Assembly (NCBI RefSeq): GCF_000332815.1
Contig: NZ_AOFD01000044.1
Span: 1-36,559 of the forward strand
Reading direction: 5' to 3'
Length of the DNA stretch: 36,559 nt
DNA from: Arthrobacter nitrophenolicus
GTDB lineage: Bacteria; Actinomycetota; Actinomycetes; Actinomycetales; Micrococcaceae
Position 1 is the stretch's first letter; each line of letters begins with the position of its first letter. The notes beneath the pieces are model-generated. The model was not told the origin of the DNA and searched no databases. It was given only the letters and a program-made list of their open reading frames with translations. Shown here one piece after another: positions 24,349-32,170 of this stretch. Made by a program: the position numbers and the translations under genes.

Positions 24349-26016
24349 ATGGCTGAACCCCTGTTCCGGCGCGGTCCGCTGCGCCTTTTCCGGGAATTGG
24401 GGACCCGCTCACAAGTCGCACTGTGCCAGTTGCCGCTGACACTGGTGGTGGCTGCGCTTGCCGTGGCCACGCCGCTCGCCTGGCCCACTTTGCTGCAAAA
24501 TCCGTTCTACATGTCCGGCATCGTCCTGCATGCCTTCCTGTTCGCAGCCTGCCTCCTGGTTCCCTGGGAGCGCCTGCCGCACCGGCCCTACCTGCTGATC
24601 CCCGTCCTGGACTTCCTGGCCATCGGACTGCTGCGCAACGGCGCCGCGCCGCTCCTTCCGGGCCTCGCCGTGCTGGTGGTCTTCCCGGTGATCTGGCTCT
24701 CCGCCTCAGGGATGCTGGTGCGGAGCAGCTGGTTGCTCAGCTTCGCCGGTACCCTGCTGATCATGCTGCCCGGTGCAGTGGGACGATTCCCCAACCTCAC
24801 TGCCTCGGACGTGACCACCGTGTTCCTCTTTCCGCTGATGATGCTGGCCGTCTCGCTGGCTATCCGGTTCGCGAGCATGAACCTCCGGCTGCAGCAGCGC
24901 GAACTGGCAGAGAAGGACCGCGAACTCCGGCAACTGCTGCACGAAAGCCGGGAACGGGAGAAGCTGCTGGAGACTGTGCTCGAGGCCACCGACGTCGGCA
25001 TTGCCGCCGTCGACCGTTCCGGGCGCTTCCTCGTTTCGAACGACCGGCAGCGGAACTTCCGCCGGGCAACGGGGGCCGACGACGCCGCCCCCGGGCAGGG
25101 GCACCAGCTGATCTTCGGGCCAGACAGGCGGACCCTGCTCCCGCCCGAAAGGCGGCCGGTCAGCCGCGCAATGGCCGGTGAATCCTTCGCGGATTACCTG
25201 GTGTGGGCCGGAGATGGACCGGAACAGCGGGCGATGTCCACTGCTGCCCGCCCGCTGGTGGCCGAGGACGGCACCCTCACCGGCGCCGTGGTGGTCTACA
25301 GCGACGTCACCGGCTGGGTGGAAGCCCTGGCAGCCCACCAAGAGCTGATCTCCAACGTCTCGCACGAGTTCAAGACGCCCCTGAACTCCATCATCGGCAA
25401 CGTGGACTTGGTGCTGGACGACGTGACCGGCCTGCCGCCGCAGGTGGAACGGCGGCTCACCGTGGTGCAGCGCAATGCGGAGCGGATGCTGGCCCTCGTC
25501 TCAGACCTCACCGCCTCCGCGTCCACGGCCCTGAACGTGCACCCGAAGCGCACCGATCTGGCAAGCCTCGTGGAAACCAGCGTGGGCTCCGCGCAGGCCC
25601 AGGCAGAGCAGGCACACATCAAGCTCACGGCGGACGTTCCGTCGCCGCTCTGGGCCTATGCTGACCCCATCCGGATCGGCCAGGCGCTGGACAACCTCGT
25701 TTCCAACGCCATCAAGTACTCCCCCGACGGCGGCCGCGTCCTGATCAGCGCCAGCGCCGGCAGCGACTGGGTTCAGCTGAGCGTCAGCGATACGGGGATG
25801 GGCATGAGCAACGACGACGCCGGCCAGGTCTTCCGGCGCTTCTTCCGCACCGACGCGGCACGCGAGGCTGCCATCCCCGGCGCCGGGCTGGGGCTGTCCA
25901 TCACCAAGATGATCGTGGAACGCCACGGCGGCAGCATCACCTGCGTCAGCGGCCAGGGCCAAGGGAGCACCTTCACGCTCACCCTGCCCGCGGACGGACC
26001 CCCGCCGTCGTTCTAG
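24349..26016 (+). CDS. Membrane sensor histidine kinase with PAS-like domain
   Basis: A 555-residue kinase. ATG 24349 (MAEPLFRRGP) has AAGG close upstream; an in-frame TTG at 24310 with AAGGGA is the alternative. About five to six membrane helices fill residues 25-175 (for example LTLVVAALAVATPLAWPTLL and LLPGLAVLVVFPVIWLSAS). A coiled coil (LRLQQRELAEKDRELRQLL) follows, then a PAS-like domain (LEATDVGIAAVDRSGRFLVS). The HisKA motif is SNVSHEFKTPLNSIIGN, with the phospho-acceptor at H339. The ATPase has the N box ALDNLVSNAIKYSPDGG, G1 SDTGMGMSNDD and G2 GAGLGLSITKMIVERHGG. The signal is unknown. It is the likely partner of the divergent regulator at 23298-24092. A 44-base palindrome begins directly after its stop. 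Confidence 0.93.
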   Translation: MAEPLFRRGPLRLFRELGTRSQVALCQLPLTLVVAALAVATPLAWPTLLQNPFYMSGIVLHAFLFAACLLVPWERLPHRPYLLIPVLDFLAIGLLRNGAAPLLPGLAVLVVFPVIWLSASGMLVRSSWLLSFAGTLLIMLPGAVGRFPNLTASDVTTVFLFPLMMLAVSLAIRFASMNLRLQQRELAEKDRELRQLLHESREREKLLETVLEATDVGIAAVDRSGRFLVSNDRQRNFRRATGADDAAPGQGHQLIFGPDRRTLLPPERRPVSRAMAGESFADYLVWAGDGPEQRAMSTAARPLVAEDGTLTGAVVVYSDVTGWVEALAAHQELISNVSHEFKTPLNSIIGNVDLVLDDVTGLPPQVERRLTVVQRNAERMLALVSDLTASASTALNVHPKRTDLASLVETSVGSAQAQAEQAHIKLTADVPSPLWAYADPIRIGQALDNLVSNAIKYSPDGGRVLISASAGSDWVQLSVSDTGMGMSNDDAGQVFRRFFRTDAAREAAIPGAGLGLSITKMIVERHGGSITCVSGQGQGSTFTLTLPADGPPPSF

Positions 26017-26060
26017 GGTTTCGACAGGCTCAACCACCGGTGGTTGAGCCTGTCGAAACC
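26017..26060. repeat. 44-base perfect palindrome (dispersed REP-like element)
   Basis: The left half begins GGTTTCGACAGGCTCAACC and the right half is its exact complement, with no loop. It fills the space between the histidine kinase stop and the converging truA stop 8 bases further on, so it could act as a two-way transcription stop or mRNA end. Related copies lie at 30733-30755 and 32162-32267. Confidence 0.9.
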
Positions 26061-26067
26061 AAGTGCC

Positions 26068-26958
26068 TTACTCCCGCAGCGCCCGGGTGAGCTCGGCGCG
26101 TGCCAGCAGTTCGCCGTCGGACGGGTAGGCCACTTCCTCCAGGACCAGGGGGTGCGGCGCGGCCAGCACGGATTTGGCGTCCCGTTTCTTGGCGAGCAGC
26201 CGCTCATAAAGCCAGCCGGGTTCCACCACGCCTTCGCCCACATACAGCGCCGACCCCACCAGGGCACGGACCATGTTGTGGCAGAACGCGTCGGCCTGGA
26301 CGGTGGCAACGATGACGCCGTTCTCACCGCGTGCGAACTCGAACCGCTGCAGGTCGCGGATGGTGGTGGCGCCTTCCCGCGGCTTGCAGAAGGCCAGGAA
26401 GTTCTGCAGCCCCAGCAGCTGGGCGGCGCCCTCGTTCAGCAGGCCGACGTCCAGCGGGTTCTTGTGCCAGAGCGTGGAGTACCGGCCCAGCGGGTCCCAG
26501 AGCGCGGGGCCGTCCGCAATACGGTAGCTGTAGCGCCGCCAAAGGGCGGAGAAGCGGGCGTCGAACCCTTCCGGCGCGGGAGCCGCGCGGTGCACCTCCA
26601 CGGCGCCGTGCAGGTCGCCCAGCACGCGGTTCAGCGCCCCGCGGATCCGCCGCATCATGGCGACGGCGGGATCCAGTTCGTGGCCGCGGGCAAGTCCCAG
26701 CCACTCGGCTTCGGAAAGGTCCAGGTGGACCACCTGCCCGCGGGCGTGCACCCCTGCGTCGGTCCGGCCGGCCACGGTCACCCGGACGGGACGCCGGATC
26801 AGCAGCTCCAGGGCCTCCTCGAGGACGCCCTGGACCGTGCGCAGGCCCGGCTGCACGGCCCACCCGTTGAACGGGCCGCCGTCGTATGAAAGATCAAGCC
26901 GGATACGCAAAAACCCGCCGCCCCCTAAAGCGGGGGCCGCGGGTTTTTGGTCGTTCAT
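26068..26958 (-). CDS. truA: tRNA pseudouridine synthase A (TruA)
   Basis: Makes pseudouridine at positions 38-40 of the tRNA anticodon arm. The N-terminal RIRLDLSYDGGPFNGWAVQP and the catalytic motif VAGRTDAGVHARGQVVHLD (Asp67 from ATG 26958) are diagnostic. Later motifs include FDARFSALWRRYSYRI and DAFCHNMVRALVGSALYVG. From ATG 26958 the protein has 296 residues, but the first 16 codons are overlaid by the hairpin terminator of rplQ. A TTG at 26910 (LRIRLDLSYDGG) lies right after the U-tract, gives 280 residues and may be the true start. Neither start has a strong ribosome-binding site. It is downstream of rplQ, as is usual in actinobacteria. Confidence 0.93.
   Translation of the reverse strand: MNDQKPAAPALGGGGFLRIRLDLSYDGGPFNGWAVQPGLRTVQGVLEEALELLIRRPVRVTVAGRTDAGVHARGQVVHLDLSEAEWLGLARGHELDPAVAMMRRIRGALNRVLGDLHGAVEVHRAAPAPEGFDARFSALWRRYSYRIADGPALWDPLGRYSTLWHKNPLDVGLLNEGAAQLLGLQNFLAFCKPREGATTIRDLQRFEFARGENGVIVATVQADAFCHNMVRALVGSALYVGEGVVEPGWLYERLLAKKRDAKSVLAAPHPLVLEEVAYPSDGELLARAELTRALRE
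26909..26948 (-). terminator. Rho-independent terminator after rplQ, inside the 5' end of truA
   Basis: Seventeen-base arms (26909-26925 and 26932-26948) pair with one mismatch. On the minus strand they read AAAAACCCGCGGCCCCC, a short loop, then the complement ending TTTTT. It lies 43 bases past the rplQ stop and within the first codons of truA as read from ATG 26958. Confidence 0.8.
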
Positions 26959-26990
26959 AGACCCAAGTCTATGCGAAGCCGGTCAGCGAA

Positions 26991-27578
26991 TTACTTCGCG
27001 TCCTTCTCCTCGGCAGCGGGGGCCTCAGCCTCTTCTGCAGGAGCTTCCTCAGCGGCCGGAGCCTCTTCGGTTGCAGCTTCTTCAGCGGCGGGAGCCTCGG
27101 TGGTCTCCTCAGCTTCGGGAGCTTCCTCGGCAGCCGGAGCAGCAGCGGCGGCTTCCTTCTTGTCAGCGTCGCGCTTGGCAGCGTTCGTTGCCTCGGCAAC
27201 GACGGCCTGCTTGGCGGAAACCGGCTCAAGAACCAGCTCGATGACAGCCATGGGAGCGTTGTCGCCCTTGCGGTTGCCGATCTTGGTGATGCGGGTGTAG
27301 CCGCCGTCGCGGTTCTCCACTGCCTGGGCAATGTCGGTGAACAGCTCGTGGACAACGCCCTTGTTGCTGATCAGGCCCAGGACGCGGCGGCGGGAAGCCA
27401 GGTCGCCACGCTTGGCGAAGGTCACCAGGCGCTCTGCGTACGGCTTCAGGCGCTTGGCCTTGGTCACCGTGGTGGTGATCCGCTTGTGCTCGAACAGGGA
27501 AGATGCCAGGTTCGCGAGCATGAGGCGCTCGTGAGCCGGGCCGCCTCCGAGGCGCGGACCCTTAGTGGGGGTAGGCAT
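26991..27578 (-). CDS. rplQ: 50S ribosomal protein L17 with Ala/Glu-rich extension
   Basis: A large-subunit protein near the exit tunnel. The N-terminus [20 protein letters not shown] and the core ([57 protein letters not shown]) are standard for L17. Core similarity ends near residue 118. It is followed by about 75 residues rich in Ala and Glu (repeated AAEEAP-like units), taking the protein to 195 residues against about 120-130 in E. coli. Long acidic L17 tails are common in this lineage. ATG 27578 has a clear AGGAGAAA upstream. It is the last gene of the alpha operon, before its terminator. Confidence 0.96.
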   Translation of the reverse strand: MPTPTKGPRLGGGPAHERLMLANLASSLFEHKRITTTVTKAKRLKPYAERLVTFAKRGDLASRRRVLGLISNKGVVHELFTDIAQAVENRDGGYTRITKIGNRKGDNAPMAVIELVLEPVSAKQAVVAEATNAAKRDADKKEAAAAAPAAEEAPEAEETTEAPAAEEAATEEAPAAEEAPAEEAEAPAAEEKDAK

Positions 27579-27646
27579 AATTGTTTCTCCTCATGTGGAA
27601 GCCGTGGGCGGCACCCCGTGGTGCTGCCCGACGGCCAAGGTCTGGT

Positions 27647-28657
27647 TTAGAGTTCGTCGTCGCCGAAGGCGGCGTCGTCCTCTTCGATTGCTGCGGCGCG
27701 TGCTGCGAGGTCAAAACCGGGAGGCGAGTCCTTGAGGGACAGGCCCAGTTCAACCAGCTTTGCCTTGACCTCGTCGATGGACTTGGCACCGAAGTTGCGG
27801 ATGTCCATCAGGTCGGCCTCGGAGCGGGCAACGAGTTCACCCACGGTGTGGATGCCCTCACGCTTGAGGCAGTTGTAGGAACGGACGGTGAGGTCCAGAT
27901 CCTCGATCGGCAGTGCCATGTCGGCTGCCAGGGCAGCGTCGGTGGGCGACGGGCCGATCTCGATACCTTCAGCTGCGGTGTTCAGCTCACGGGCCAGACC
28001 GAACAGTTCCACCAGGGTGGTGCCTGCGGAAGCAACGGCATCGCGCGGGGCGATGGCCTGCTTGGTCTCGACGTCGACAATCAGCTTGTCGAAGTCGGTG
28101 CGCTGCTCAACACGGGTTGCTTCCACGCGGAAAGTAACCTTCAGCACCGGCGAGTAGATGGAGTCGACCGGGATACGGCCGATCTCTGCGTCGCCGGACT
28201 TGTTCTGAGCTGCCGAAACGTAGCCGCGGCCGCGCTCGATGGTCAGTTCGAGCTCGAACTTGCCCTTCGAGTTCAGCGTGGCGATGTGCAGATCCGGGTT
28301 GTGGAATTCGACGCCGGCCGGCGGAGCGATGTCCGCGGCGGTGACGACTCCGGGACCCTGCTTGCGCAGGTAAGCCACAACAGGCTCGTCGTGCTCGGAG
28401 GAAACCGACAGGTTCTTGATGTTCAGGATGATCTCGGTGACATCTTCCTTGACACCCGGAACCGTGGTGAACTCATGCAGCACGCCATCGATCCGGATGC
28501 TGGTTACGGCAGCACCGGGGATGGAGGAGAGCAGGGTACGGCGGAGGGAGTTTCCGAGGGTGTAGCCGAAGCCCGGTTCCAGCGGTTCGATGACGAACCG
28601 GGAACGGTTTTCGGAGACTACCTCTTCGGAGAGGGTGGGGCGCTGTGCAATGAGCAC
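27647..28657 (-). CDS. rpoA: RNA polymerase alpha subunit
   Basis: Alpha is the assembly platform of RNA polymerase, and its C-terminal domain touches promoters and activators. The start is GTG 28657 after GAAAGGAAA; length is 336 residues. The N-terminal domain shows [20 protein letters not shown] and [20 protein letters not shown], and later [20 protein letters not shown]. The C-terminal domain has [20 protein letters not shown] and the helix-hairpin-helix segment [20 protein letters not shown]. An acidic tail ends AFGDDEL. The frame is intact. It lies between rpsK and rplQ, the standard order. Confidence 0.97.
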   Translation of the reverse strand: MLIAQRPTLSEEVVSENRSRFVIEPLEPGFGYTLGNSLRRTLLSSIPGAAVTSIRIDGVLHEFTTVPGVKEDVTEIILNIKNLSVSSEHDEPVVAYLRKQGPGVVTAADIAPPAGVEFHNPDLHIATLNSKGKFELELTIERGRGYVSAAQNKSGDAEIGRIPVDSIYSPVLKVTFRVEATRVEQRTDFDKLIVDVETKQAIAPRDAVASAGTTLVELFGLARELNTAAEGIEIGPSPTDAALAADMALPIEDLDLTVRSYNCLKREGIHTVGELVARSEADLMDIRNFGAKSIDEVKAKLVELGLSLKDSPPGFDLAARAAAIEEDDAAFGDDEL

Positions 28658-28736
28658 TTAGGTTTCCTTTCGGCGAGCATCCGCTATATGACGCAACACA
28701 GGTGGTGGAAATTCGGTCTGAGACTTAACGCGCTGG

Positions 28737-28768
28737 GCTTGCCCGGACCATTGCTGGTCCGGGCAAGC
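28737..28768 (-). other. Strong stem-loop between rpsK and rpoA
   Basis: Perfect 14-base arms, GCTTGCCCGGACCA (28737-28750) and its complement (28755-28768), enclose a 4-base loop. No T run follows on the minus strand, so it is not a classical terminator. It could be an attenuator or mRNA-processing structure that tunes rpoA expression relative to upstream ribosomal genes. Confidence 0.7.
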
Positions 28769-28786
28769 TCCTGCTGCGGAAAAGAA

Positions 28787-29188
28787 TTAGACGCGGCGGC
28801 GCTTCGGGGGGCGGCAGCCGTTGTGGGCTGCGGGGGTGACGTCCTGGATGGAGCCAACCTCGAGGCCTGCGGCCTGCAGCGAACGGATTGCGGTTTCGCG
28901 TCCGGAACCCGGTCCCTTGACGAAAACGTCTACCTTGCGCATGCCGTGCTCCTGCGCACGCTTTGCAGCGGCTTCGGCAGCCATCTGGGCAGCGAACGGG
29001 GTGGACTTACGCGAGCCCTTGAAGCCGACCTCACCAGAGGAAGCCCAGGAAATAACAGCGCCGGTCGGATCCGTGATGGAAACGATGGTGTTGTTAAAGG
29101 TGCTCTTGATGTGCGCCTGGCCCAGCGCGATATTCTTCTTGTCCTTCTTACGCGGCTTGCGTACCGCGCCACGAGTCTTCGGGGGCAT
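28787..29188 (-). CDS. rpsK: 30S ribosomal protein S11
   Basis: S11 is a platform protein of the small subunit near the E site. The 133-residue sequence begins [20 protein letters not shown] and carries the family motifs [40 protein letters not shown] and [20 protein letters not shown], ending [19 protein letters not shown] 29188 has AGGAGAAA upstream. It lies between rpsM and rpoA in the alpha operon. Length and frame are normal. Confidence 0.97.
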   Translation of the reverse strand: MPPKTRGAVRKPRKKDKKNIALGQAHIKSTFNNTIVSITDPTGAVISWASSGEVGFKGSRKSTPFAAQMAAEAAAKRAQEHGMRKVDVFVKGPGSGRETAIRSLQAAGLEVGSIQDVTPAAHNGCRPPKRRRV

Positions 29189-29242
29189 TTTTTCTCCTAC
29201 AGAAAGTTATTGGGGAAAGCTCCGTTAATCCCGGCCGGGATT

Positions 29243-29616
29243 TTAACGGGCCTTCTTCTTGCCGGCGACGGTACGCTTCGGGCCCTTGCGGTACGTGCGT
29301 TGGTCTTCGTACGCTGACCGCGTACGGGCAGGCCCTTGCGGTGGCGCAGGCCTTCGTAGCTGCCGATTTCAACCTTGCGGCGGATGTCGGCTGCTACTTC
29401 GCGGCGAAGGTCACCCTCAACCTTGTAGTTGCCTTCAATGTAGTCACGCAGTTCAATCAGCTGGGCGTCGGTGAGGTCCTTAACGCGGACGTCAGCGCTG
29501 ATGCCAGTGGCAGCCAGGGTTTCGTGTGCACGGGTCTTGCCCACGCCGTAGATGTAAGTAAGCGCAATTTCCAGCCGCTTTTCGCGGGGAATGTCTACGC
29601 CAGCGAGACGAGCCAT
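29243..29616 (-). CDS. rpsM: 30S ribosomal protein S13 (one-base frameshift near 29290)
   Basis: S13 is a head protein of the small subunit contacting P-site tRNA and L5. ATG 29616 ([20 protein letters not shown]) follows AAGGAG. The core reads [18 protein letters not shown] and [20 protein letters not shown], then [11 protein letters not shown]. Here the frame breaks: the sequence has CGTACCGCAAG where CGTACCCGCAAG is expected. Adding one C gives [15 protein letters not shown] and a TAA at 29243-29245, the exact normal C-terminus and about 124 residues. Left unrepaired, the frame runs on for about 30 wrong residues. The essential gene makes a sequencing error the likely cause. Confidence 0.94.
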
Positions 29617-29798
29617 AGTGGCAGTACTCCTTGAATAAACCGGAGGTCGTAGGCAGTACACCCGCACTTCTGTACGGCCCCAGCCTCCGACCGGGGGTTA
29701 GCTGTCCGGACTCTGTCGAGCTCAATGTTCCAGATCAGCTTGTGCTGCCTTTATTTACTTGCGTGGGTTAGCAACCCAGGGTTTCCCAGGAAAGGGAA

Positions 29799-29912
29799 TT
29801 AGCCCTGGCGCTGCTTGTGGCGCGGGTTCTCGCAGATCACCATGACCCGGCCATTACGGCGGATCACTTTGCACTTTTCGCAGATCTGCTTGACGCTCGG
29901 CTTGACCTTCAT
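29799..29912 (-). CDS. rpmJ: 50S ribosomal protein L36
   Basis: A 37-residue zinc-binding large-subunit protein: [19 protein letters not shown] and then [18 protein letters not shown]. The zinc ligands C11, C14, C27 and H32 (CxxC...C...H) are all present, so this is the Zn-containing form. It sits between infA and rpsM in the usual order. ATG 29912; the stop is TAA at 29799-29801. The 182-base gap to rpsM holds no gene and is probably an operon leader. Confidence 0.96.
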   Translation of the reverse strand: MKVKPSVKQICEKCKVIRRNGRVMVICENPRHKQRQG

Positions 29913-29980
29913 GGCATTCCTTTGCGTGTAACAGTGGTCAACTGGAGCAGCAGCAGTTCATACTGACGCCGCCCAGCAAT

Positions 29981-30202
29981 TTACTTGTAGCGGTAGACGA
30001 TACGACCACGGGTGAGGTCGTACGGGCTCAGCTCCACCACTACGCGATCCTCGGGGAGGATCCGGATGTAGTGCTGACGCATCTTTCCAGAGATGTGTGC
30101 CAGGACGATGTGCTTGTTGGTGAGCTCAACGCGAAACATCGCGTTAGGCAGCGCCTCGGTCACAACGCCTTCGATCTCAATGACCCCGTCCTTCTTGGCC
30201 AT
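29981..30202 (-). CDS. infA: Translation initiation factor IF-1
   Basis: IF-1 binds the ribosomal A site during initiation. The 73-residue protein reads [20 protein letters not shown] and [20 protein letters not shown], then [20 protein letters not shown] and RIVYRYK, the full OB-fold. ATG 30202 has GGAGGG immediately upstream. In many relatives map lies just upstream; here an accessory insert (30379-32267) separates them. The 176-base region upstream (30203-30378) should hold the promoter; I could not assign boxes with confidence. Confidence 0.97.
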   Translation of the reverse strand: MAKKDGVIEIEGVVTEALPNAMFRVELTNKHIVLAHISGKMRQHYIRILPEDRVVVELSPYDLTRGRIVYRYK

Positions 30203-30378
30203 ACCCTCCGCTAACTGTTGTTGCCGCAGCCCTGCCGGATTGCACCAGGCATTGCCACGAACGTTTTTGTTGGATCAGTTGCCTGCCCCAGGCCCAAAAG
30301 GGCGCGGCAGTCCAGACAACCAACAAACAACACTACGCCATCGGGCCAAGAAAGTTAAATCCAGCCATGCTAGCGCAT

Positions 30379-31347
30379 CTACCCGCCGTACGCACCATAG
30401 TCACCGGCCGGAGTGCTGACCGGCTCCGCGCTGGCAACACCGTCCAGGATCGCCAGGCGTACGACGTCGGCTGCCGCACTCTGCAGGGTTACCAGGCTGA
30501 TTTGCCGGGCGGTTTCATCGCTCCGGTCCAGCGCCACACCGCCAGTGGCGAGGCAGAAGACGGTATCCCCGTCCGCGAGGGTGTGGCTGGGGTTCAGCGC
30601 CCGGGCGATCCCGGCATGCGATGCGGCGGCGGTCCGCTTGCATTCGGCCACATCGAGCACGGCATTGGTGGCCACCACAACGAGGGTGGTGTTCAACCCC
30701 TGGTGATTGAGCTTGCCGAAATCCCGGCCGCGGGTTTCGACAGGCTCAACCACCGCCTCCTCAACCACCGAATGCTCCACCAGCGGCAGGCCCAGGGCGT
30801 TGACCACAGCGAGGGCGCCAACCACCACCCCGCCTTCCAACGTTGCGGAGGCGGTGCCCACCCCGCCCTTGAACGTCCTGCCGATGAGTGCTCCCGTGCC
30901 GGCACCCACGTTGCCGCGTTCGACGTCGTGCCCTTCCATTTCAGCGGCCGCGGCAACCGCTGCCGCGTAGCCCATCTCGGGCGTCGGGCGGGCGGAAAAG
31001 TCGCCGCCCCTGCCAAGGTCGAAAATCGCGGCGGCCGGAACGATGGGCACCACTCCCCCCGGCACGGCGAACCCGCGGCCGTTTTCCTCGCACCAGCGCT
31101 GCACGCCGGCAGCGGAGGCGAGGCCGTAGGCGCTTCCGCCGGTGAGGACCACAGCGTCCACCTGGCTGACGAGGCTGGTGGGGTCCAGCGCATCCGTCTC
31201 ATGGGTTGCAGGTCCGCCACCCTGGACGTCCACTGAACCCACCGTGCCGGGCGGCGGCAGGACCACGGTCACGCCAGTCAACCAGCCGGCCCCGATTTTG
31301 TGGACCTGCCCCACCCGGACACCCGGCACATCAGTCAGAGAACCCAT
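30379..31347 (-). CDS. P1-family (DmpA/BapA-like) peptidase
   Basis: N-terminal-nucleophile hydrolase of the ArgJ/DmpA fold, which self-cleaves into two chains and acts as an aminopeptidase or amidase. ATG 31347 (MGSLTDVPGVRVGQVHKIGA) is preferred over a start 21 bases upstream. Conserved segments are VQGGGPATHETDALDP, VVLTGGSAYGLASAAGVQRW, GNVGAGTGALIGRTFKGGVG, and NTTLVVVATNAVLDVAECKR, where a Thr is the likely nucleophile at the cleavage site. The length of 322 residues fits. Just before that site the protein has an extra stretch (VVEEAVVEPVETRGRDFGKL) partly encoded by a copy of the dispersed palindromic repeat. It is divergent from the DUF2975 gene. Its substrate is unknown. Confidence 0.85.
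   Translation of the reverse strand: MGSLTDVPGVRVGQVHKIGAGWLTGVTVVLPPPGTVGSVDVQGGGPATHETDALDPTSLVSQVDAVVLTGGSAYGLASAAGVQRWCEENGRGFAVPGGVVPIVPAAAIFDLGRGGDFSARPTPEMGYAAAVAAAAEMEGHDVERGNVGAGTGALIGRTFKGGVGTASATLEGGVVVGALAVVNALGLPLVEHSVVEEAVVEPVETRGRDFGKLNHQGLNTTLVVVATNAVLDVAECKRTAAASHAGIARALNPSHTLADGDTVFCLATGGVALDRSDETARQISLVTLQSAAADVVRLAILDGVASAEPVSTPAGDYGAYGG
30733..30755. repeat. Half-copy of the palindromic repeat inside a coding sequence
   Basis: The 23 bases beginning GGTTTCGACAGGCTCAACC are identical to the left part of the 44-base palindrome at 26017. Read on the minus strand in the peptidase frame they encode VVEPVET, so the insertion kept the frame open. Confidence 0.85.
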
Positions 31348-31396
31348 GCGCCCATTCTGCCCCCGCATGGGTCATCGGCGGCGTAACTGAGATGCG

Positions 31397-31454
31397 TTTA
31401 CTTAACCTATTGAATATCGATAGAATCATGTTGTTGTTCGATAAAGGAGAGTTC
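31397..31454 (+). promoter_or_regulatory. Promoter and likely operator of the DUF2975-Xre pair
   Basis: A -35-like TTTACT (31397-31402) and -10 TAGAAT (31421-31426) are 18 bases apart. TCGATA occurs at 31417-31422 (inside the palindrome TATCGATA, 31415-31422) and again at 31438-31443. The 21-base spacing is two DNA turns and overlaps the -10 box, so the downstream Xre protein may repress its own operon. AAGGAGA (31444-31450) is the ribosome-binding site. Confidence 0.55.
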
Positions 31455-31946
31455 ATGGGAAAGCTGGCAGTCCTCGCGCTGCGCATCGTCATCGCGCTGG
31501 TTTTGGCTGGTTCACTGTTCGTCCAGGTATGGATGGTGCCCCTGGTGTCCATCGACCTCCAGGAAGCCGCGGCCCCGGACGGGCTGCGGATCGCGTTCCT
31601 GGCCATCGTGGTCCTGGGCATCGTCTGCGTTCAGGTCACGGCGGTGTGCGTCTGGCAGCTGCTGACCATGGTGCGGCGGGGAACCGTGTTCTCCCACGGG
31701 GCCTTCCGCTACGTGGACATCATCTTCTGGGCCATCGCCGCGGCGGCAGTCCTCGTTTTTGGAATCGCCGTGCTGCTGGCCCCTGGGGACGTCGCGCCGG
31801 GCATCGTGCTGCTGATCTGCGGCGCCGCCCTGATGATCGGCGGCGTGGCCCTGATCGTGCTGGTGCTCCGGACCCTCCTGGCCCAGGCAGTGGCGCGTGA
31901 TGCGGAGGCCAAGCACCTGCGCGATGAACTCGACGAGGTGATCTGA
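31455..31946 (+). CDS. DUF2975 membrane protein
   Basis: A 163-residue membrane protein with four hydrophobic segments: LAVLALRIVIALVLAGSLFV, IAFLAIVVLGIVCVQVTAVC, IIFWAIAAAAVLVFGIAVLL and IVLLICGAALMIGGVALIVL. A charged C-terminal helix follows (AVARDAEAKHLRDELDEVI). It fits the DUF2975 family, which is regularly encoded directly before a small Cro/C1-type regulator, as here. ATG 31455 has AAGGAGA 4 bases upstream, which decides the start over earlier in-frame codons. The stop TGA (31944-31946) overlaps the next ATG by one base, so the pair is translationally coupled. Molecular function is unknown. Confidence 0.82.
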   Translation: MGKLAVLALRIVIALVLAGSLFVQVWMVPLVSIDLQEAAAPDGLRIAFLAIVVLGIVCVQVTAVCVWQLLTMVRRGTVFSHGAFRYVDIIFWAIAAAAVLVFGIAVLLAPGDVAPGIVLLICGAALMIGGVALIVLVLRTLLAQAVARDAEAKHLRDELDEVI

Positions 31947-32170
31947 TGGCCATCATCGTGGACATCGACGTTCTGCTGGCGAAGCGCAAAATGCCAGTGG
32001 GGGTGCTGGCAGAAAAAGTGGGCATCACGCCGGCCAACCTGGCGGTGCTCAAGAACGGACGCGCCAAGGCCGTTCGCTTCACAACGCTTGAGGCGCTGTG
32101 CGAGGTGCTCGAGTGCCAGCCCGGCGACCTGCTCCGGTGGGAACCGGACGGCGCTGGGACTGGTGGTTGA
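31946..32170 (+). CDS. Small Cro/C1-type (Xre) regulator
   Basis: A 74-residue helix-turn-helix protein of the YozG-like group. MAIIVDIDVLLAKRKMPVGV leads to the HTH LAEKVGITPANLAVLKNGRA, in which NLAVLKNGRAKAVRF is the recognition helix and wing region, and ends with LEALCEVLECQPGDLLRWEP. It is coupled to the DUF2975 gene and probably binds the TCGATA sites upstream. Its TGA stop (32168-32170) is supplied by the GGTTGAGCC of the repeat that begins at 32162, so the last residues (about TGG) derive from the repeat edge. Confidence 0.9.
   Translation: MAIIVDIDVLLAKRKMPVGVLAEKVGITPANLAVLKNGRAKAVRFTTLEALCEVLECQPGDLLRWEPDGAGTGG

Noticed and set aside
27581..29317. A 578-codon open frame on the plus strand opposite rplQ, rpoA and rpsK
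   Set aside because: It is the antisense shadow of intact essential genes in high-GC DNA, without a recognisable domain or ribosome-binding site.
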